From positions 91,779 to 155,778 of the forward strand of contig NZ_JAFBEA010000009.1 in NCBI RefSeq assembly GCF_016908515.1: 64,000 nucleotides of DNA. The letters are read 5' to 3'. The notes beneath the pieces are model-generated. The model did not search any database. It saw only the letters and a list, made by a program, of their open reading frames with translations, and had not been told where the DNA came from. The stretch is from Virgibacillus halotolerans. GTDB lineage: Bacteria > Bacillota > Bacilli > Bacillales > Amphibacillaceae. Within the stretch, counting starts at the first letter, position 1; each line of letters opens with the position of its first letter. The position numbers and the translations under genes are program-made. This document shows positions 50,101 through 58,529 of the stretch, one piece after another.

Positions 50101-50176
50101 TCTATTATTAATCCCGGTTGTCTACACTTTATTTGATGATTTAACACAAAAGATAGTTGGAAGGAAAAAAACATGA
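47114..50176 (+). CDS. RND-family efflux permease (SwrC/AcrB-like)
   Basis: Proton-driven exporter of 1020 residues with twelve membrane segments and two large extracellular loops. The N-terminus SVKRPVGVIMIVIAIIALGFVSVRNLAIDLFPEIDLP is the RND start. Helix 4 carries GGLALGIGMMVDSSIVILEN, with the acidic proton-relay residue in the D408 position of AcrB. The closest Bacillus relative by architecture is SwrC (YerP), which exports surfactin and other lipophilic compounds. The start is TTG at 47114. Substrate unknown. Confidence 0.9.
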   Translation: MKLVNTSVKRPVGVIMIVIAIIALGFVSVRNLAIDLFPEIDLPVAVVATTYEDAAPQEVENLISRPIEGVVSTVEGIETVQSQSQSGNSLVIMEFNNGTDLDQALLDVREKIDQVGGTLPEDAGDPNIMRFSPDQLPVMWVGLTGEDASALTDIANDQVVPFFERQGGVASVSVEGKKEREIQLELDAAQMQQYGVTSETIMQALGSSNQSASAGTVEKGDKDLQLRVTGEFESIDDIKQTIIQTEEGQAIHLDDVAVVEDSFKALSSSTLVNGKPSVVLSISKKTDSNTVDVATNIQDGLDEINEQLPGGAKLDVIIDTSEFIQMSIDSVIQNILIGGAISILILLLFLKSIRATIVIGVSIPIAVISTFALMYFTGQSLNVLTLGGLALGIGMMVDSSIVILENIYSYRQRGYSLFESATKGASELAPAVIASTTTTLVVFLPIVFVEGIASDLFTPLALTVSFSLIASLVVAITLVPMLSSKLLSKAMAEDGRRYWFNTFLGWLASKYQAVLEWVLKFRKITITGVILIIAGSLALIPQIGAEFIPAADQGQMEISVETDAGSSLKHTEEIAEQVNEKIADYDPLIETNYVSIGGGSVVGMGGGEGSTATYTMQLIPSDERDQTTIEIVQKIDKELQTIPGAEITVSSMDAGMGMGDPIEIKLSGPEHEPLRDLSKEVVDVISKVDGVYNPETGATDAVPQMNIVVDDEKAAMYGLTEEQIRGQIQLQFTGQVATQYREAGHEMDVSVLYPTDERSTINDLQNMKLESPSGGSIPLEEVATFQAKNGPVALLRQNQQPQMNITSDVVDRDLASVVKDIEKQLDNMNLPEGYNYEIGGQAQDMADSFSDLAIALIFSIFLVYAVMAVQFENFLFPLIIMFSMPATVVGVIGGLYVTGLSLSIPGFIGIIMLAGIVVNNSIILVDYINILRRRGMDRYEAILQAGKSRLRPILMTTLTTVLAMIPLGLALGEGAETQQPLAVTIIFGLSVSTIFTLLLIPVVYTLFDDLTQKIVGRKKT

Positions 50177-50180
50177 ATAG

Positions 50181-50217
50181 AATAAGGCGCTCCGCTTAGA
50201 TGGAGCGCCTTATTTGT
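50181..50217 (+). terminator. Terminator of the RND operon
   Basis: AATAAGGCGCTCC (50181-50193) and GGAGCGCCTTATT (50202-50214) form a perfect 13-bp stem. Confidence 0.88.
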
Positions 50218-50289
50218 ACGATGAGTTAAATAAACGCTCTTTTCGTAAATTCTGTTGCTTTTTAATGCTCGCATTTGATAGGAACTGTG

Positions 50290-50440
50290 ATATAACATAC
50301 CGCTGCGGAAATACACTACGCTTTCCGCGGGCTCGCGATAAGCCTCCTCACTTGCAAAGAACGCTCGCTGCGGGGTCTTATCGTCTTCGCTTTCCCGCAG
50401 GAGTCTTCGTGTCTTTCCTTCGCTGGTATTGCACTTACTA
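50290..50440 (+). repeat. Dispersed GC-rich repeat, copy 2
   Basis: Ordered blocks GCTTTCCGCGGG, AGCCTCCTC, CTGCGGGGTCTT and TTTCCCGCAGGAGTCTTCG, as in the copies near 8.9 and 58.6 kb. The ends are imperfect inverted repeats (TACCGCTGCGGAAATACAC facing GTGTCTTTCCTTCGCTGGTA). Part of a 650-nt stretch without genes. Confidence 0.75.
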
Positions 50441-50489
50441 CCATTAACTGTAGAAGTACTATCTATAAAATTGTATCCTACCAATTCAC

Positions 50490-50740
50490 TAGTCTGGGTG
50501 AGTGGTGGGCGGTGACTCCTACGGGCACAGATATGTCTGAAGACACCAAAGCGCGGTTGGTGATGAGGGTCGATTAAAACCGTCCAGCTCATAGGTAGGC
50601 AAGCTAATTACGGCCTTTGCGGGCAACAGCTTGTAGACCTCTTGTCGAAGCCACACCATCGGCATACCCCTTGCCGGAGCAAGGAGGCGGAGGCTGTGTC
50701 CGTGGGAAGCATCCGGCATCGATATCGGACGGCAGCAATA
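50490..50740 (-). repeat. Decayed repeat copies in inverted orientation
   Basis: GACTCCTACGGGCACAG, TGAAGACACC, GGAGGCGGAGGCTG and CCGTGGGAAGC read like degraded forms of the minus-strand repeat blocks (GACTCCTGCGGGAA, GAAGACCCC, GGAGGCT, CCGCGGAAAGC). Short ORFs across this segment are unlikely to be genes. Confidence 0.45.
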
Positions 50741-50827
50741 ACACTCATCTTGGAAAGCCAACCAGCACATATGTCGCAGTTTATAGATTTTCTGTTAAGG
50801 TACAGTCCTAGACTTCGAGAAAAGAGC

Positions 50828-51754
50828 CTAAATAAAAATGCCCAAGCTTACCGCAGTGATCATGGCCAGCAAAAGCAATATTTTTTCACAGAAGGTGACT
50901 TGTTGGTGATCTGCTACATTCACTTTCATCACGAAAAACACCGCGATAACGATTGTAATAACCAAACTGATAGTCGCCCAGATTCGATCAGTGCCGATCC
51001 ATAATGCACATAACCCCGCTGCAAGCAGATAAAGCAAAGCCGGAATCCGTGCAGAATAAAGACCGAATTTATTCGTGAACCATACGACGCTCGTCCGCTT
51101 CATTGGAACCGCCTGTTTATCAGCCTCCAAATCAGGAATATGATGAACCATCACCCAAGCAAGACAAAAGAAGGCGTTAATTACAGCATTTTGCATCGCC
51201 CACAATGGGATGGATCCTAAGATAATCCACGGTCCGGAAAATCCAAGAAAAAGGATAGCTGGAAATAAGCTGAGCCATTCTCCTAAAAAGGGCCGATAGC
51301 TTAAACGTAAAGGGGGAAGCGAATAAGAGGCTGCTGCCCAGACACCTATTAATAATAAAATAGTCAGCTCGTATTGCGCAAAAATCGCAAACAGCACAGC
51401 AATGATAAGCAGCACAATAGCCAGCCACTTCCCCAATTGTCCGAGTGTATGTAAGGGAATCATGCCTTTTTGGATAACACGGCTTCCGCCTGACAAAATA
51501 GCTGGACTATAATCATCTGTACCAGAATGATAATCCGCATAATCATTAAAAGCATGTGTAAGGACACCGTGAATGATAAAAGCGCCGATCGTAAGCATGA
51601 TAAACAGTGAAAATAAATATCCGGTAGGAATAGAAGTATATAAAAATAAAGGAAGTGTGGTTGATATAATTGTTGCGATACTGGAGGAGATAACTGCAAT
51701 AGAACGCAGTAAAACCGATCCCCCGCGGAGAATAGTAAGCACTTGATTGGCCAT
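50828..51754 (-). CDS. UbiA-family prenyltransferase
   Basis: Integral membrane aromatic or isoprenoid prenyltransferase, 308 residues and about nine membrane helices. The first Asp-rich motif is NDYADYHSGTD, and the second is DLEADK; both bind Mg-diphosphate. It is not an obvious MenA orthologue, because the MenA N-terminus (LTRPHTLTASF-type) is absent; it looks like a different UbiA clade found in Firmicutes. Substrate unknown. The ribosome-binding site is AAGGAGAT. Confidence 0.82.
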   Translation of the reverse strand: MANQVLTILRGGSVLLRSIAVISSSIATIISTTLPLFLYTSIPTGYLFSLFIMLTIGAFIIHGVLTHAFNDYADYHSGTDDYSPAILSGGSRVIQKGMIPLHTLGQLGKWLAIVLLIIAVLFAIFAQYELTILLLIGVWAAASYSLPPLRLSYRPFLGEWLSLFPAILFLGFSGPWIILGSIPLWAMQNAVINAFFCLAWVMVHHIPDLEADKQAVPMKRTSVVWFTNKFGLYSARIPALLYLLAAGLCALWIGTDRIWATISLVITIVIAVFFVMKVNVADHQQVTFCEKILLLLAMITAVSLGIFI

Positions 51755-51856
51755 TATTATCGTATCTCCTTTCTTTATTTCAGGAAAAGTTTAGGTGGCG
51801 AAGCTTTGTATGTATGCCTTTACCCTCTAATGCGACGGTTAAATCTAATCTGAATG

Positions 51857-51908
51857 CCTGTGAAAAAAGCTCACGAGCGATCGTTCGCACGTGAGCTTTT
51901 TTCACAGG
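51857..51908. terminator. Very strong palindromic terminator downstream of zwf
   Basis: CCTGTGAAAAAAGCTCACG (51857-51875) and its exact complement (51890-51908) form a perfect 19-bp stem. The 14-nt loop itself contains GCGA/TCGC. It separates zwf from the UbiA gene; the remaining intergenic sequence shows no gene. Confidence 0.85.
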
Positions 51909-52023
51909 TAGTAGGAAACGATTCAGTGGGGGTTTTTACCCGCCAAACTGCGATAAAACTTTCCTATTGCATCAGTTTAGTCTAAGGCACTCACCATTAA
52001 AGGATTGACGAATGCTACACTTT

Positions 52024-53508
52024 TTAATCCTCAGTTGTAGGCCACCAATGGAATCCATCTTTTTCGAGCAGTTCATGTGCCGCTTTTGGACCCATTGAAC
52101 CCGCTTCGTAATTCGGGAAAGTAGCTTTTTGATCTGTCCACACGTTCAAGATGCTGTCGATAAATTTCCAGGACAGTGCCACTTCATCCCAGTGGGTAAA
52201 GTTGGTTGCATCACCAATCATACAACCATAAAGTAATTTCTCATATGCCTCAGGCGTGTTGATCCCATGCACATTCTCGTTATTATAATCGAGATCGATG
52301 GGCTTGGCCATGGAGCCAACGCCAGATTTCTTCGCGTTCAATCTTAAGGTGATGCCTTCGTTTGGCTGAATATTGATCGTAAGTAAATTTGGTTGTCTTT
52401 CTTCATTGGTTTCATAAAATAAATTCATTGGTATATCTTTAAATTCGACAACGATTTTCGTTGATTTTCCTTCCAGGCGTTTCCCGGTTCGGATATAGAA
52501 CGGTACACCGGCCCAGCGGTAATTATCAATCATAATTTTTCCGGCTACAAATGTTTCTGTGTTTGAATCGACCAGATCCTCTGCCTCTTCACGATAGCCT
52601 TTAATATATTTGCCATTGATTTTGCCGTGGCCATATTGACCTCGGACAAAGTAATCATCAACCATCGTATCATCAATTTGTCGGAGTGCGCGGAGTACTT
52701 TTATTTTTTCAGAACGAATTTCCTCGGTTGATAAATTAATTGGTGGTTCCATTGCGAGCAACGCAACCATTTGCAGCATATGGTTTTGTGCCATATCCCT
52801 TGTTGCACCTGAATGGTCATAGTATCTGGATCGGTCCTCGACACCAATTGCCTCACTGGATGTAACTTGGATATTCGAAATGAAACGATTGTTCCAGAGA
52901 TGCTCGAATATACCGTTGGCGAAACGGATGACTTCGATGTTTTGCACCATTTCTTTTCCTAAATAATGATCGATTCGGTAAATTTGCTTTTCATCAAATG
53001 CTTCACGAATTTGATTATTGAGCTCTTTTGCCGAGGCCAAATCATGTCCAAATGGCTTCTCAATAACAAGGCGTGACCATCCGGTGCTGCCTTTTAATCC
53101 AAATGTATTCAGTTTATTGGCGATTGTACCGAAGAAGTTCGGTGCCATTGCCAAGTAAAATATTCGATTGCCGTCCGTTTCATAAACGCCTTCGAGATCA
53201 TTCAATAAACTGCCCAAATCCTGATAGGATGCATCGTCCGTCACATCAAATGGATGATAATAAAAGTGTGATGTGAATGCATCCAAATTATCATCCGTAG
53301 AAAGGGAGTGTGAAATTGAATTATTTACATTGTCGCGAAAAACGTCATTTGTCCATGAACGCCGTGCCAGCCCAACCACTGCGAAATCCTCACCAATCGC
53401 GCCATTCTGATAAAGCCGATAGATGGAAGGGAATAATTTTCGTTTCGCTAAATCACCTGTTGCTCCAAATATAACGATTAGTACTTTTGGTTGTTGTTTT
53501 TTATCCAC
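52024..53508 (-). CDS. zwf: Glucose-6-phosphate 1-dehydrogenase
   Basis: First enzyme of the oxidative pentose phosphate pathway, NADP-dependent. The N-terminal Rossmann motif VIFGATGDLAKRKLFPS and the active-site signature RIDHYLGKEMVQN (with catalytic His) are present. The GTG at 53508 is chosen because GAGGG lies eight bases upstream, giving 494 residues; a GTG at 53523 is in frame without such a site. No gnd or pgl lies next to it. Confidence 0.94.
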   Translation of the reverse strand: MDKKQQPKVLIVIFGATGDLAKRKLFPSIYRLYQNGAIGEDFAVVGLARRSWTNDVFRDNVNNSISHSLSTDDNLDAFTSHFYYHPFDVTDDASYQDLGSLLNDLEGVYETDGNRIFYLAMAPNFFGTIANKLNTFGLKGSTGWSRLVIEKPFGHDLASAKELNNQIREAFDEKQIYRIDHYLGKEMVQNIEVIRFANGIFEHLWNNRFISNIQVTSSEAIGVEDRSRYYDHSGATRDMAQNHMLQMVALLAMEPPINLSTEEIRSEKIKVLRALRQIDDTMVDDYFVRGQYGHGKINGKYIKGYREEAEDLVDSNTETFVAGKIMIDNYRWAGVPFYIRTGKRLEGKSTKIVVEFKDIPMNLFYETNEERQPNLLTINIQPNEGITLRLNAKKSGVGSMAKPIDLDYNNENVHGINTPEAYEKLLYGCMIGDATNFTHWDEVALSWKFIDSILNVWTDQKATFPNYEAGSMGPKAAHELLEKDGFHWWPTTED

Positions 53509-53622
53509 GATGGATGCCCTCACTTCGTTAAAATATATCGAACTAATCTTTTATTTTATAGGAAATAAATTTAAAATCAACTGATGAAGATTGATCAAAA
53601 GACAATAAATGCCTGTTCGTGA

Positions 53623-54060
53623 TCATCTACGTGCCGGAAATTTCCTGATAATCTGATTAATTACCTCGGAAAACATTAACCCAATGGCGATTCCGCCCGA
53701 CAGCAGCATCACTTGTGCGGATAATTGCACACCGGTAAAATAATCATTTTCCACAAAATGCTGCATCGCGTCATATGCGACCCCGCCAGGAACGAGCGGT
53801 ATAATGCCAGAAATATTAAAAATGATAATCGGCGTCTTCCTGAATCTCGCGAACACTTGACTCAGAACTGCTACAAGCATTGCCCCCAACACAGTGGCAG
53901 GAACAATATCCATTTCGTGGGTTGTGAGCGTGTAATATAAAATCCAACCGAACATGCCGACCAAACCGCTATGAACAAGATCCCTTCGTGGTGCATTAAA
54001 TAAAATACCAAATCCAGCTGAAGCAATGAAGCTTGTGATGAGATGCGCTACAATTATCAT
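53623..54060 (-). CDS. ThrE-type exporter, C-terminal half (DUF3815/YjjB-like)
   Basis: Membrane protein of 145 residues with four or five helices. The motif NISGIIPLVPGGVAYDAM is the conserved PLVPG loop of the ThrE_2/YjjB family. It pairs with the gene just upstream on the same strand, the two together corresponding to the single-chain threonine/serine exporter ThrE of actinobacteria. E. coli YjjP-YjjB is the same split arrangement and exports succinate, so the substrate is open. Confidence 0.85.
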   Translation of the reverse strand: MIIVAHLITSFIASAGFGILFNAPRRDLVHSGLVGMFGWILYYTLTTHEMDIVPATVLGAMLVAVLSQVFARFRKTPIIIFNISGIIPLVPGGVAYDAMQHFVENDYFTGVQLSAQVMLLSGGIAIGLMFSEVINQIIRKFPARR

Positions 54061-54081
54061 TTGATTATTCCTCCTTCCCGA

Positions 54082-54825
54082 TTAAACAAGTCCAAAGACA
54101 AGCGCAATCCCCGCACCAATGGCAAAGGCTGTTAGACCGGCCTCCACACCTTTAGAGAGACCTGCAACCAGATGCCCAGCCATTAAATCGCGAACAGCAT
54201 TTGTAATCGGCACACCAGGCACCATCGGCATTACCGCACCAATGATGACGCGGTCCAGGCTTGCCCCGAATCCGTAGTGAAGAAATGCCACAGCCAATAT
54301 TCCAATAATAAAACCACCAAGAAATTCGGAAACAAAGCGAATATCAACCAAGCGATCACATGCGATCATCCCAGCAAAACCAGCTGCACCAGCGATAAAC
54401 GCAGGGAGAACGTCTGGCCATGTTCCACCAAACATATAGGCAAAACTTCCACTCACAAAAGCAGCCGCAATGATTTGCACCCAGCCAGGGAAATGTAACT
54501 TCTTATCATCAATGTGCTTGATGGTCCTGAGTGCTTCCCTAGCATCCAGCTCTCCAGCAGTAATTTGCCGGGAAATATGATTAACCACAGCAATTTTATG
54601 TAAATCTGTCGACCGGTTGTTGATTCTCAGAAAGTTAGTTTCCGTCGCTACACCAATGGAAAAATTAATAGCAGTTGGCGTCGCATAACTCTGTACATTT
54701 TCCAGGTCATAAGCAGCCGCAATTCGGTTCATCGTATCTTCCACACGAGACGTTTCTGCACCGCTCTTTAGCATGATTTTTCCAGCTAGCAAACAAACCT
54801 TCACGATCGTAATATGCTCTTTCAC
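54082..54825 (-). CDS. ThrE-type exporter, N-terminal half (DUF1212/YjjP-like)
   Basis: 247-residue partner of the YjjB-like protein. The cytoplasmic N-terminal domain (MLKSGAETSRVEDTMNRI, AINFSIGVATETNFLRI) is followed by four or five membrane helices including GAVMPMVPGVPITNAVRDLMAGH. Start GTG 54825 follows GGAGGTG; an ATG at 54846 is in frame. Stop and the next start are 21 nt apart, so they form one operon. Confidence 0.86.
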   Translation of the reverse strand: MKEHITIVKVCLLAGKIMLKSGAETSRVEDTMNRIAAAYDLENVQSYATPTAINFSIGVATETNFLRINNRSTDLHKIAVVNHISRQITAGELDAREALRTIKHIDDKKLHFPGWVQIIAAAFVSGSFAYMFGGTWPDVLPAFIAGAAGFAGMIACDRLVDIRFVSEFLGGFIIGILAVAFLHYGFGASLDRVIIGAVMPMVPGVPITNAVRDLMAGHLVAGLSKGVEAGLTAFAIGAGIALVFGLV

Positions 54826-54988
54826 ATCAACACCTCCGGCTAACATCTATCATCTATTATAGAGTGGGAGGGGTGGGAATGGAAGTATAACCGGTTTAGA
54901 TGGATATGCTCGAATTGTTAGAAGTTCACGCTAGAAGCGTTGGGGTTCAAAATGCGGGCAATTATAAAGGCAGATTATGATACAAAAA

Positions 54989-55014
54989 AGAGCACCCAAT
55001 TATACGGGCACTCT
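54989..55014 (-). terminator. Imperfect terminator of the DUF2935 gene
   Basis: On the minus strand a GAGTGCCC/GGGTGCTC-like stem with internal mismatches precedes TTTTTT. Confidence 0.6.
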
Positions 55015-55030
55015 CCATGGCAGATAGCCA

Positions 55031-55462
55031 CTATTTCTTCTTTTCATATAAAATGGTCTGGGCGATTCCGATAAAATACTCCGACTCATCAATAATATGA
55101 TCAATCAGGACCCCTGCTGTCGGGTTCCCCGCCGCGGCATTACTTTCATTTTTCACCTGCCGACAAAATTGGATGAAAGCAACACTCTCCTGCAAACAAA
55201 ATGAAACAAGCTCCAGCACTTGCTGATAAAGCTCAGGTGCCAGCTCATTATCAGCCCTTACTGCAGACTCAACATACCTTTTTACCTGCTGGTGCGTCGT
55301 TTCCAGCACGTCTTCCCAGCGTTTTAACGCATCCACATACTCTGATTCCAAATCATGCATCAGCTCACGCATTACCACCGTATGTTCCGCTTCCTGCTGC
55401 TTCCAAAACTCCGCCTCATCCAATACCCGTAGTGGCATTTGACTTCCATAATAAAATTGCAA
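55031..55462 (-). CDS. DUF2935 (hemerythrin-like helical) protein
   Basis: A 143-residue helical protein. The N-terminus LQFYYGSQMPLRVLDEAEFWKQQEAEHTVVMREL matches the DUF2935 family, whose members form four-helix bundles that may bind metal; the conserved EAEHT contains potential ligands. The start is taken as the TTG at 55462, eight bases after GGGGAGG. A longer frame to 55537 encodes an unrelated Cys-rich leader and is rejected. It could be linked to spore coat or oxidative functions in Bacilli, but no role is established. Confidence 0.75.
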   Translation of the reverse strand: MQFYYGSQMPLRVLDEAEFWKQQEAEHTVVMRELMHDLESEYVDALKRWEDVLETTHQQVKRYVESAVRADNELAPELYQQVLELVSFCLQESVAFIQFCRQVKNESNAAAGNPTAGVLIDHIIDESEYFIGIAQTILYEKKK

Positions 55463-55579
55463 AATTACAGCCTCCCCGTTGCAAACTACAAATGAACATC
55501 CATTAATATGTATGCAAAGGGGGCAAGCATCATGCATGGGGAAACGAGACTGTCGTCAAATGTAGGTTGCGGTTGCGCT

Positions 55580-55726
55580 CACTCGCGCAGCAACCGCACC
55601 AACTCGCGCACCAGCCACTCTAACTCGCGCAGCAACCGCACCAACTCGCGCACCAGCCACTCTAACTCGCACGACAACCGCACCAACTCGTGCGCCAACC
55701 ACGTTAACTCGCGCAATAAAACCTCA
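55580..55726. repeat. 21-bp minisatellite upstream of the yfcC-like gene
   Basis: Seven tandem 21-bp units beginning AACTCGCGCA, alternating two types (one continuing GCAACCGCACC, the other CCAGCCACTCT), so a 42-bp higher-order period is visible. A partial inverted copy (GTTGCGGTTGCGC) adjoins the left end. An open frame with an AAGGGGG site (ATG 55532 to 55807) runs through all units, encoding a Ser/Asn/Arg-rich repeat, but coding status is doubtful. It lies in the 475-nt gap between two divergent genes. Confidence 0.85.
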
Positions 55727-55937
55727 CCCGATTCAAGCGGTGCTCCATCGCGATACGAACCAAAAGTGAGATTGACAGGTTTTCCAAAATGCTATAATCT
55801 TAAATAGGCTTTCTGAGGGTTTGGCTTTCCAAACACGCCCTCAAGAATGATGATGCTTCAGGTCATTGTAAGTAGAACGAGTGAAAACCTATAGATGTAT
55901 AATTAATTATTTTATTGTATAAAGATAAGGGGAGAGA

Positions 55938-57335
55938 ATGAGATTGAAAGCAAAATCTGAACATAAATTTAAAGTTCCTCATGTATATGTTATTATCTTC
56001 TGTTTGATTATATTGGCTGCAATTGCGACATATCTTGTGCCCGCTGGGGAATATGAGCGTGTGACAGAGAATGGCGTGACGGTTGTCGTCAATGATACGT
56101 ATTCACAAGTCGCGTCCAGTCCTGTTGGATTTTTTGGCATCTTTAAATCTGTGCACGAGGGGATGAGTGAAGCCGCTGGGATTATTTTCTTCATCTTTAT
56201 TGTTGGTGGAGCTTTTGGTATATTCCGTGCTACGGGAACGGTAGATGGAGCCATTCATACGCTCTCGAAGAAATTGGGCGGTAAGGAAATACTGTTAATA
56301 CCGGGATTAATGATATTTTTCGCATTGGGCGGAGCTATCTTTGGATTGGCGGAAGAAACAATTCCATATATCATGATTGTCACGCCGCTTGCATTAATGC
56401 TTGGCTATGATCGAATGGTCGGTGTTGGAATTGTACTTGGCGGTGCGGCTGCTGGTTTTACGGCAGCATTTATGAACCCATTCACGATTGGTGTGGCCCA
56501 GGGCATAGCAGAGATCCCGATCTATTCTGGACTTGTGACACGGATTGTATTTTGGGTTATTTTTCTCTCTGTAAGTATCGTTTATGTCATGCTATACGCA
56601 AGGAAAGTCAAGAAAGATCCAACCAAAAGTGTTTTGTATGGGGAAGAACCAAATGATGAACTGACGATTAATCCGGAAAATCAGCACCCATTGACGATCA
56701 GACAAGGTTTTATATTGGCTACGCTATTTTTAACGGTTATCGGTTTGGCGATTGGCGTCATCAAATTCGATTGGTATATCACCGAAATTTCCGGCATGTT
56801 TTTGTTGATGGGTATTGTCATGGGGATTATTGGGAAAATGCACGTGAACGATATGGCGGAAGCATTTATAGAAGGCTGTAAAGTGCTGGTCATGGGAGCG
56901 TTAGTGGTCGGCTTTGCCTATGCCATTTTGATTGTATTGGAAAATGGAAATATAATGGATACGATTTTATATGGGCTAGCGAACTTAGTGAGTGGGCTGC
57001 CTTCCGGATTAACGGCAATTGGCATGTATCTGGCGCAATGCCTGCTGAATTTCATCGTACCATCCGGAAGCGGACAGGCGGCATTAACCATGCCAATTAT
57101 GACACCTCTTGCTGATCTTGTAGGTGTTAATCGGCAGACGGCTGTTTTAGCCTTTCAGTTTGGTGATGGCATATCTAATATTTTAACACCAACTTCCGGT
57201 TATTTTATGGCAGGATTAGCTGTTGCAGGCGTAGCGTGGACAAAATGGGTGCGATTTATTTGGCCATTAATTTTAATTCAATATGCGCTTGGAGCTATAT
57301 TTGTGACAGTCGCACATTTATTTATTTGGACGTAA
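55938..57335 (+). CDS. YfcC-family membrane carrier
   Basis: Secondary transporter of the DcuC/YfcC type (PF03606), 465 residues with about twelve membrane segments. Conserved blocks are YLVPAGEYER after the first helix, FGLAEETIPYIMIVTPLALMLGYD, NPFTIGVAQGIAEIP, and NFIVPSGSGQAALTMPIMTPLADL near the C-terminus. Substrates of this family are carboxylates, amino acids or peptides. The M20 hydrolase gene follows after 18 nt, suggesting import of an N-acylated or dipeptide-like compound. ATG 55938 is close to the GGGGAGAG site; TTG 55944 is an alternative start. Confidence 0.87.
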   Translation: MRLKAKSEHKFKVPHVYVIIFCLIILAAIATYLVPAGEYERVTENGVTVVVNDTYSQVASSPVGFFGIFKSVHEGMSEAAGIIFFIFIVGGAFGIFRATGTVDGAIHTLSKKLGGKEILLIPGLMIFFALGGAIFGLAEETIPYIMIVTPLALMLGYDRMVGVGIVLGGAAAGFTAAFMNPFTIGVAQGIAEIPIYSGLVTRIVFWVIFLSVSIVYVMLYARKVKKDPTKSVLYGEEPNDELTINPENQHPLTIRQGFILATLFLTVIGLAIGVIKFDWYITEISGMFLLMGIVMGIIGKMHVNDMAEAFIEGCKVLVMGALVVGFAYAILIVLENGNIMDTILYGLANLVSGLPSGLTAIGMYLAQCLLNFIVPSGSGQAALTMPIMTPLADLVGVNRQTAVLAFQFGDGISNILTPTSGYFMAGLAVAGVAWTKWVRFIWPLILIQYALGAIFVTVAHLFIWT

Positions 57336-57353
57336 TTTTTAGGAGGAAATGGT

Positions 57354-58526
57354 TTGACGATAAAAACAACATTAGAAGAACTAGCAGAAGAAGCAATAGA
57401 AAATCGCAGGTATTTGCATCAGCATCCAGAGGTATCTGGAGCTGAATTCGAAACGGCTGTGTATATTCATAAACAATTAGAAGGATTAGGTATCCAGATA
57501 TTGGACTATAAAGCACCAAGTGTTGTTGGATTTGTGCAAGGGACTTCAGGCAAAAAAACAATCGCATTGCGCGCAGATATCGACGCATTACCGATTACGG
57601 AAGAGGGGAATAAGCCATATATGTCCCGAAATGATGGCGTGATGCATGCTTGCGGCCATGATGGACATACGGCTATCCTGTTAGCTGTTGCCAAATGGCT
57701 TGTGGAAAACAAAGCAGACATACAACCGAACGTTATGCTCATTTTTCAATCGTCGGAAGAACAAGTTCCAAGTGGCGCTGACTTGTTGGTGCGTCAAGGC
57801 ATATTGGAAGATGTAGATGAAATTTATGGCTTGCACTTGTGGCAACCCATGGCAAAGGGGAAAATCGGTTTGGCGCACGGTCCAATGATGGCCTCCACGG
57901 ATGACTTTGACATTACGATTCATGGTAATGGCGGGCATGGATCAATGCCGCATGACACAGTTGATCCCATCTATTTATCGAGTCATTTAATTCAAGCCTA
58001 TCAATCAATTGTAAGTCGGCAAACGAATCCAACCTTGCCACTCGTTATTTCGATCGGAAATATAGCAGCCGGGGCAACGTATAATATTATTCCCAATACA
58101 TTAACAATGAAGGGAACAATTCGAGCCCTGGACTTTGCCGCACCGGCAATAGCACGAGAGCAAATGAATAAAGTGACAGCGGGAATTTGCGAAAGCTTTG
58201 GAGCAACGTGGGAAATAAATCATATTGATGGAACACCAGCCGTGATCAATGATCCATCTGTTAGTCAATTTGTGGAAAATGTTATTCAGCAAACATTTGA
58301 AAAGGGTACGTATGAGGCAGTTGATCCTGTAATGGGCGGGGAGGATTTTGGATTTTATTTACGCGAAAAACCCGGCGCCTTTATATTTGTCGGCATGGGA
58401 GGCGAAAAAAGTGCCTATCCACATCACCATCCAAAATTTGATATCGATGAAGATGTGATCCGATCCGCAATCAAGTTGTTTACTGAAATAGTAAAAAGTG
58501 GAGGAACGCCCACTGACTCCATCTAA
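57354..58526 (+). CDS. M20-family amidohydrolase
   Basis: Metal-dependent amidohydrolase of the hippurate hydrolase/N-acyl-amino-acid deacylase type, 390 residues. The family blocks are LHQHPEVSGAEFETA, RADIDALPITE, the metal-binding MHACGHDGHTAILL, SSEEQVPSGADLL, and GGEDFGFYLREKPGAFIFVGMG near the end. The start is TTG 57354 with TAGGAGG upstream. It is probably co-transcribed with the YfcC carrier. The stop codon TAA overlaps the target-site duplication of the element that follows. Confidence 0.9.
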   Translation: MTIKTTLEELAEEAIENRRYLHQHPEVSGAEFETAVYIHKQLEGLGIQILDYKAPSVVGFVQGTSGKKTIALRADIDALPITEEGNKPYMSRNDGVMHACGHDGHTAILLAVAKWLVENKADIQPNVMLIFQSSEEQVPSGADLLVRQGILEDVDEIYGLHLWQPMAKGKIGLAHGPMMASTDDFDITIHGNGGHGSMPHDTVDPIYLSSHLIQAYQSIVSRQTNPTLPLVISIGNIAAGATYNIIPNTLTMKGTIRALDFAAPAIAREQMNKVTAGICESFGATWEINHIDGTPAVINDPSVSQFVENVIQQTFEKGTYEAVDPVMGGEDFGFYLREKPGAFIFVGMGGEKSAYPHHHPKFDIDEDVIRSAIKLFTEIVKSGGTPTDSI

Positions 58527-58529
58527 AAC

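Noticed and set aside
50214..51004. Three short plus-strand ORFs
   Set aside because: Two lie in repeat sequence and the third overlaps the UbiA gene on the opposite strand.
34809..52017. Shared 13-mer TTGACGAATGCTA at 34809 and 52005
   Set aside because: Many 13-mer pairs are expected by chance in a 64-kb window, and the contexts are unrelated.
55508..55807. Possible Ser/Asn/Arg-rich protein
   Set aside because: The frame survives only because the repeat unit is 21 bp. A plausible AAGGGGG site exists, so it is mentioned under the repeat, but low-complexity content makes a real protein doubtful.
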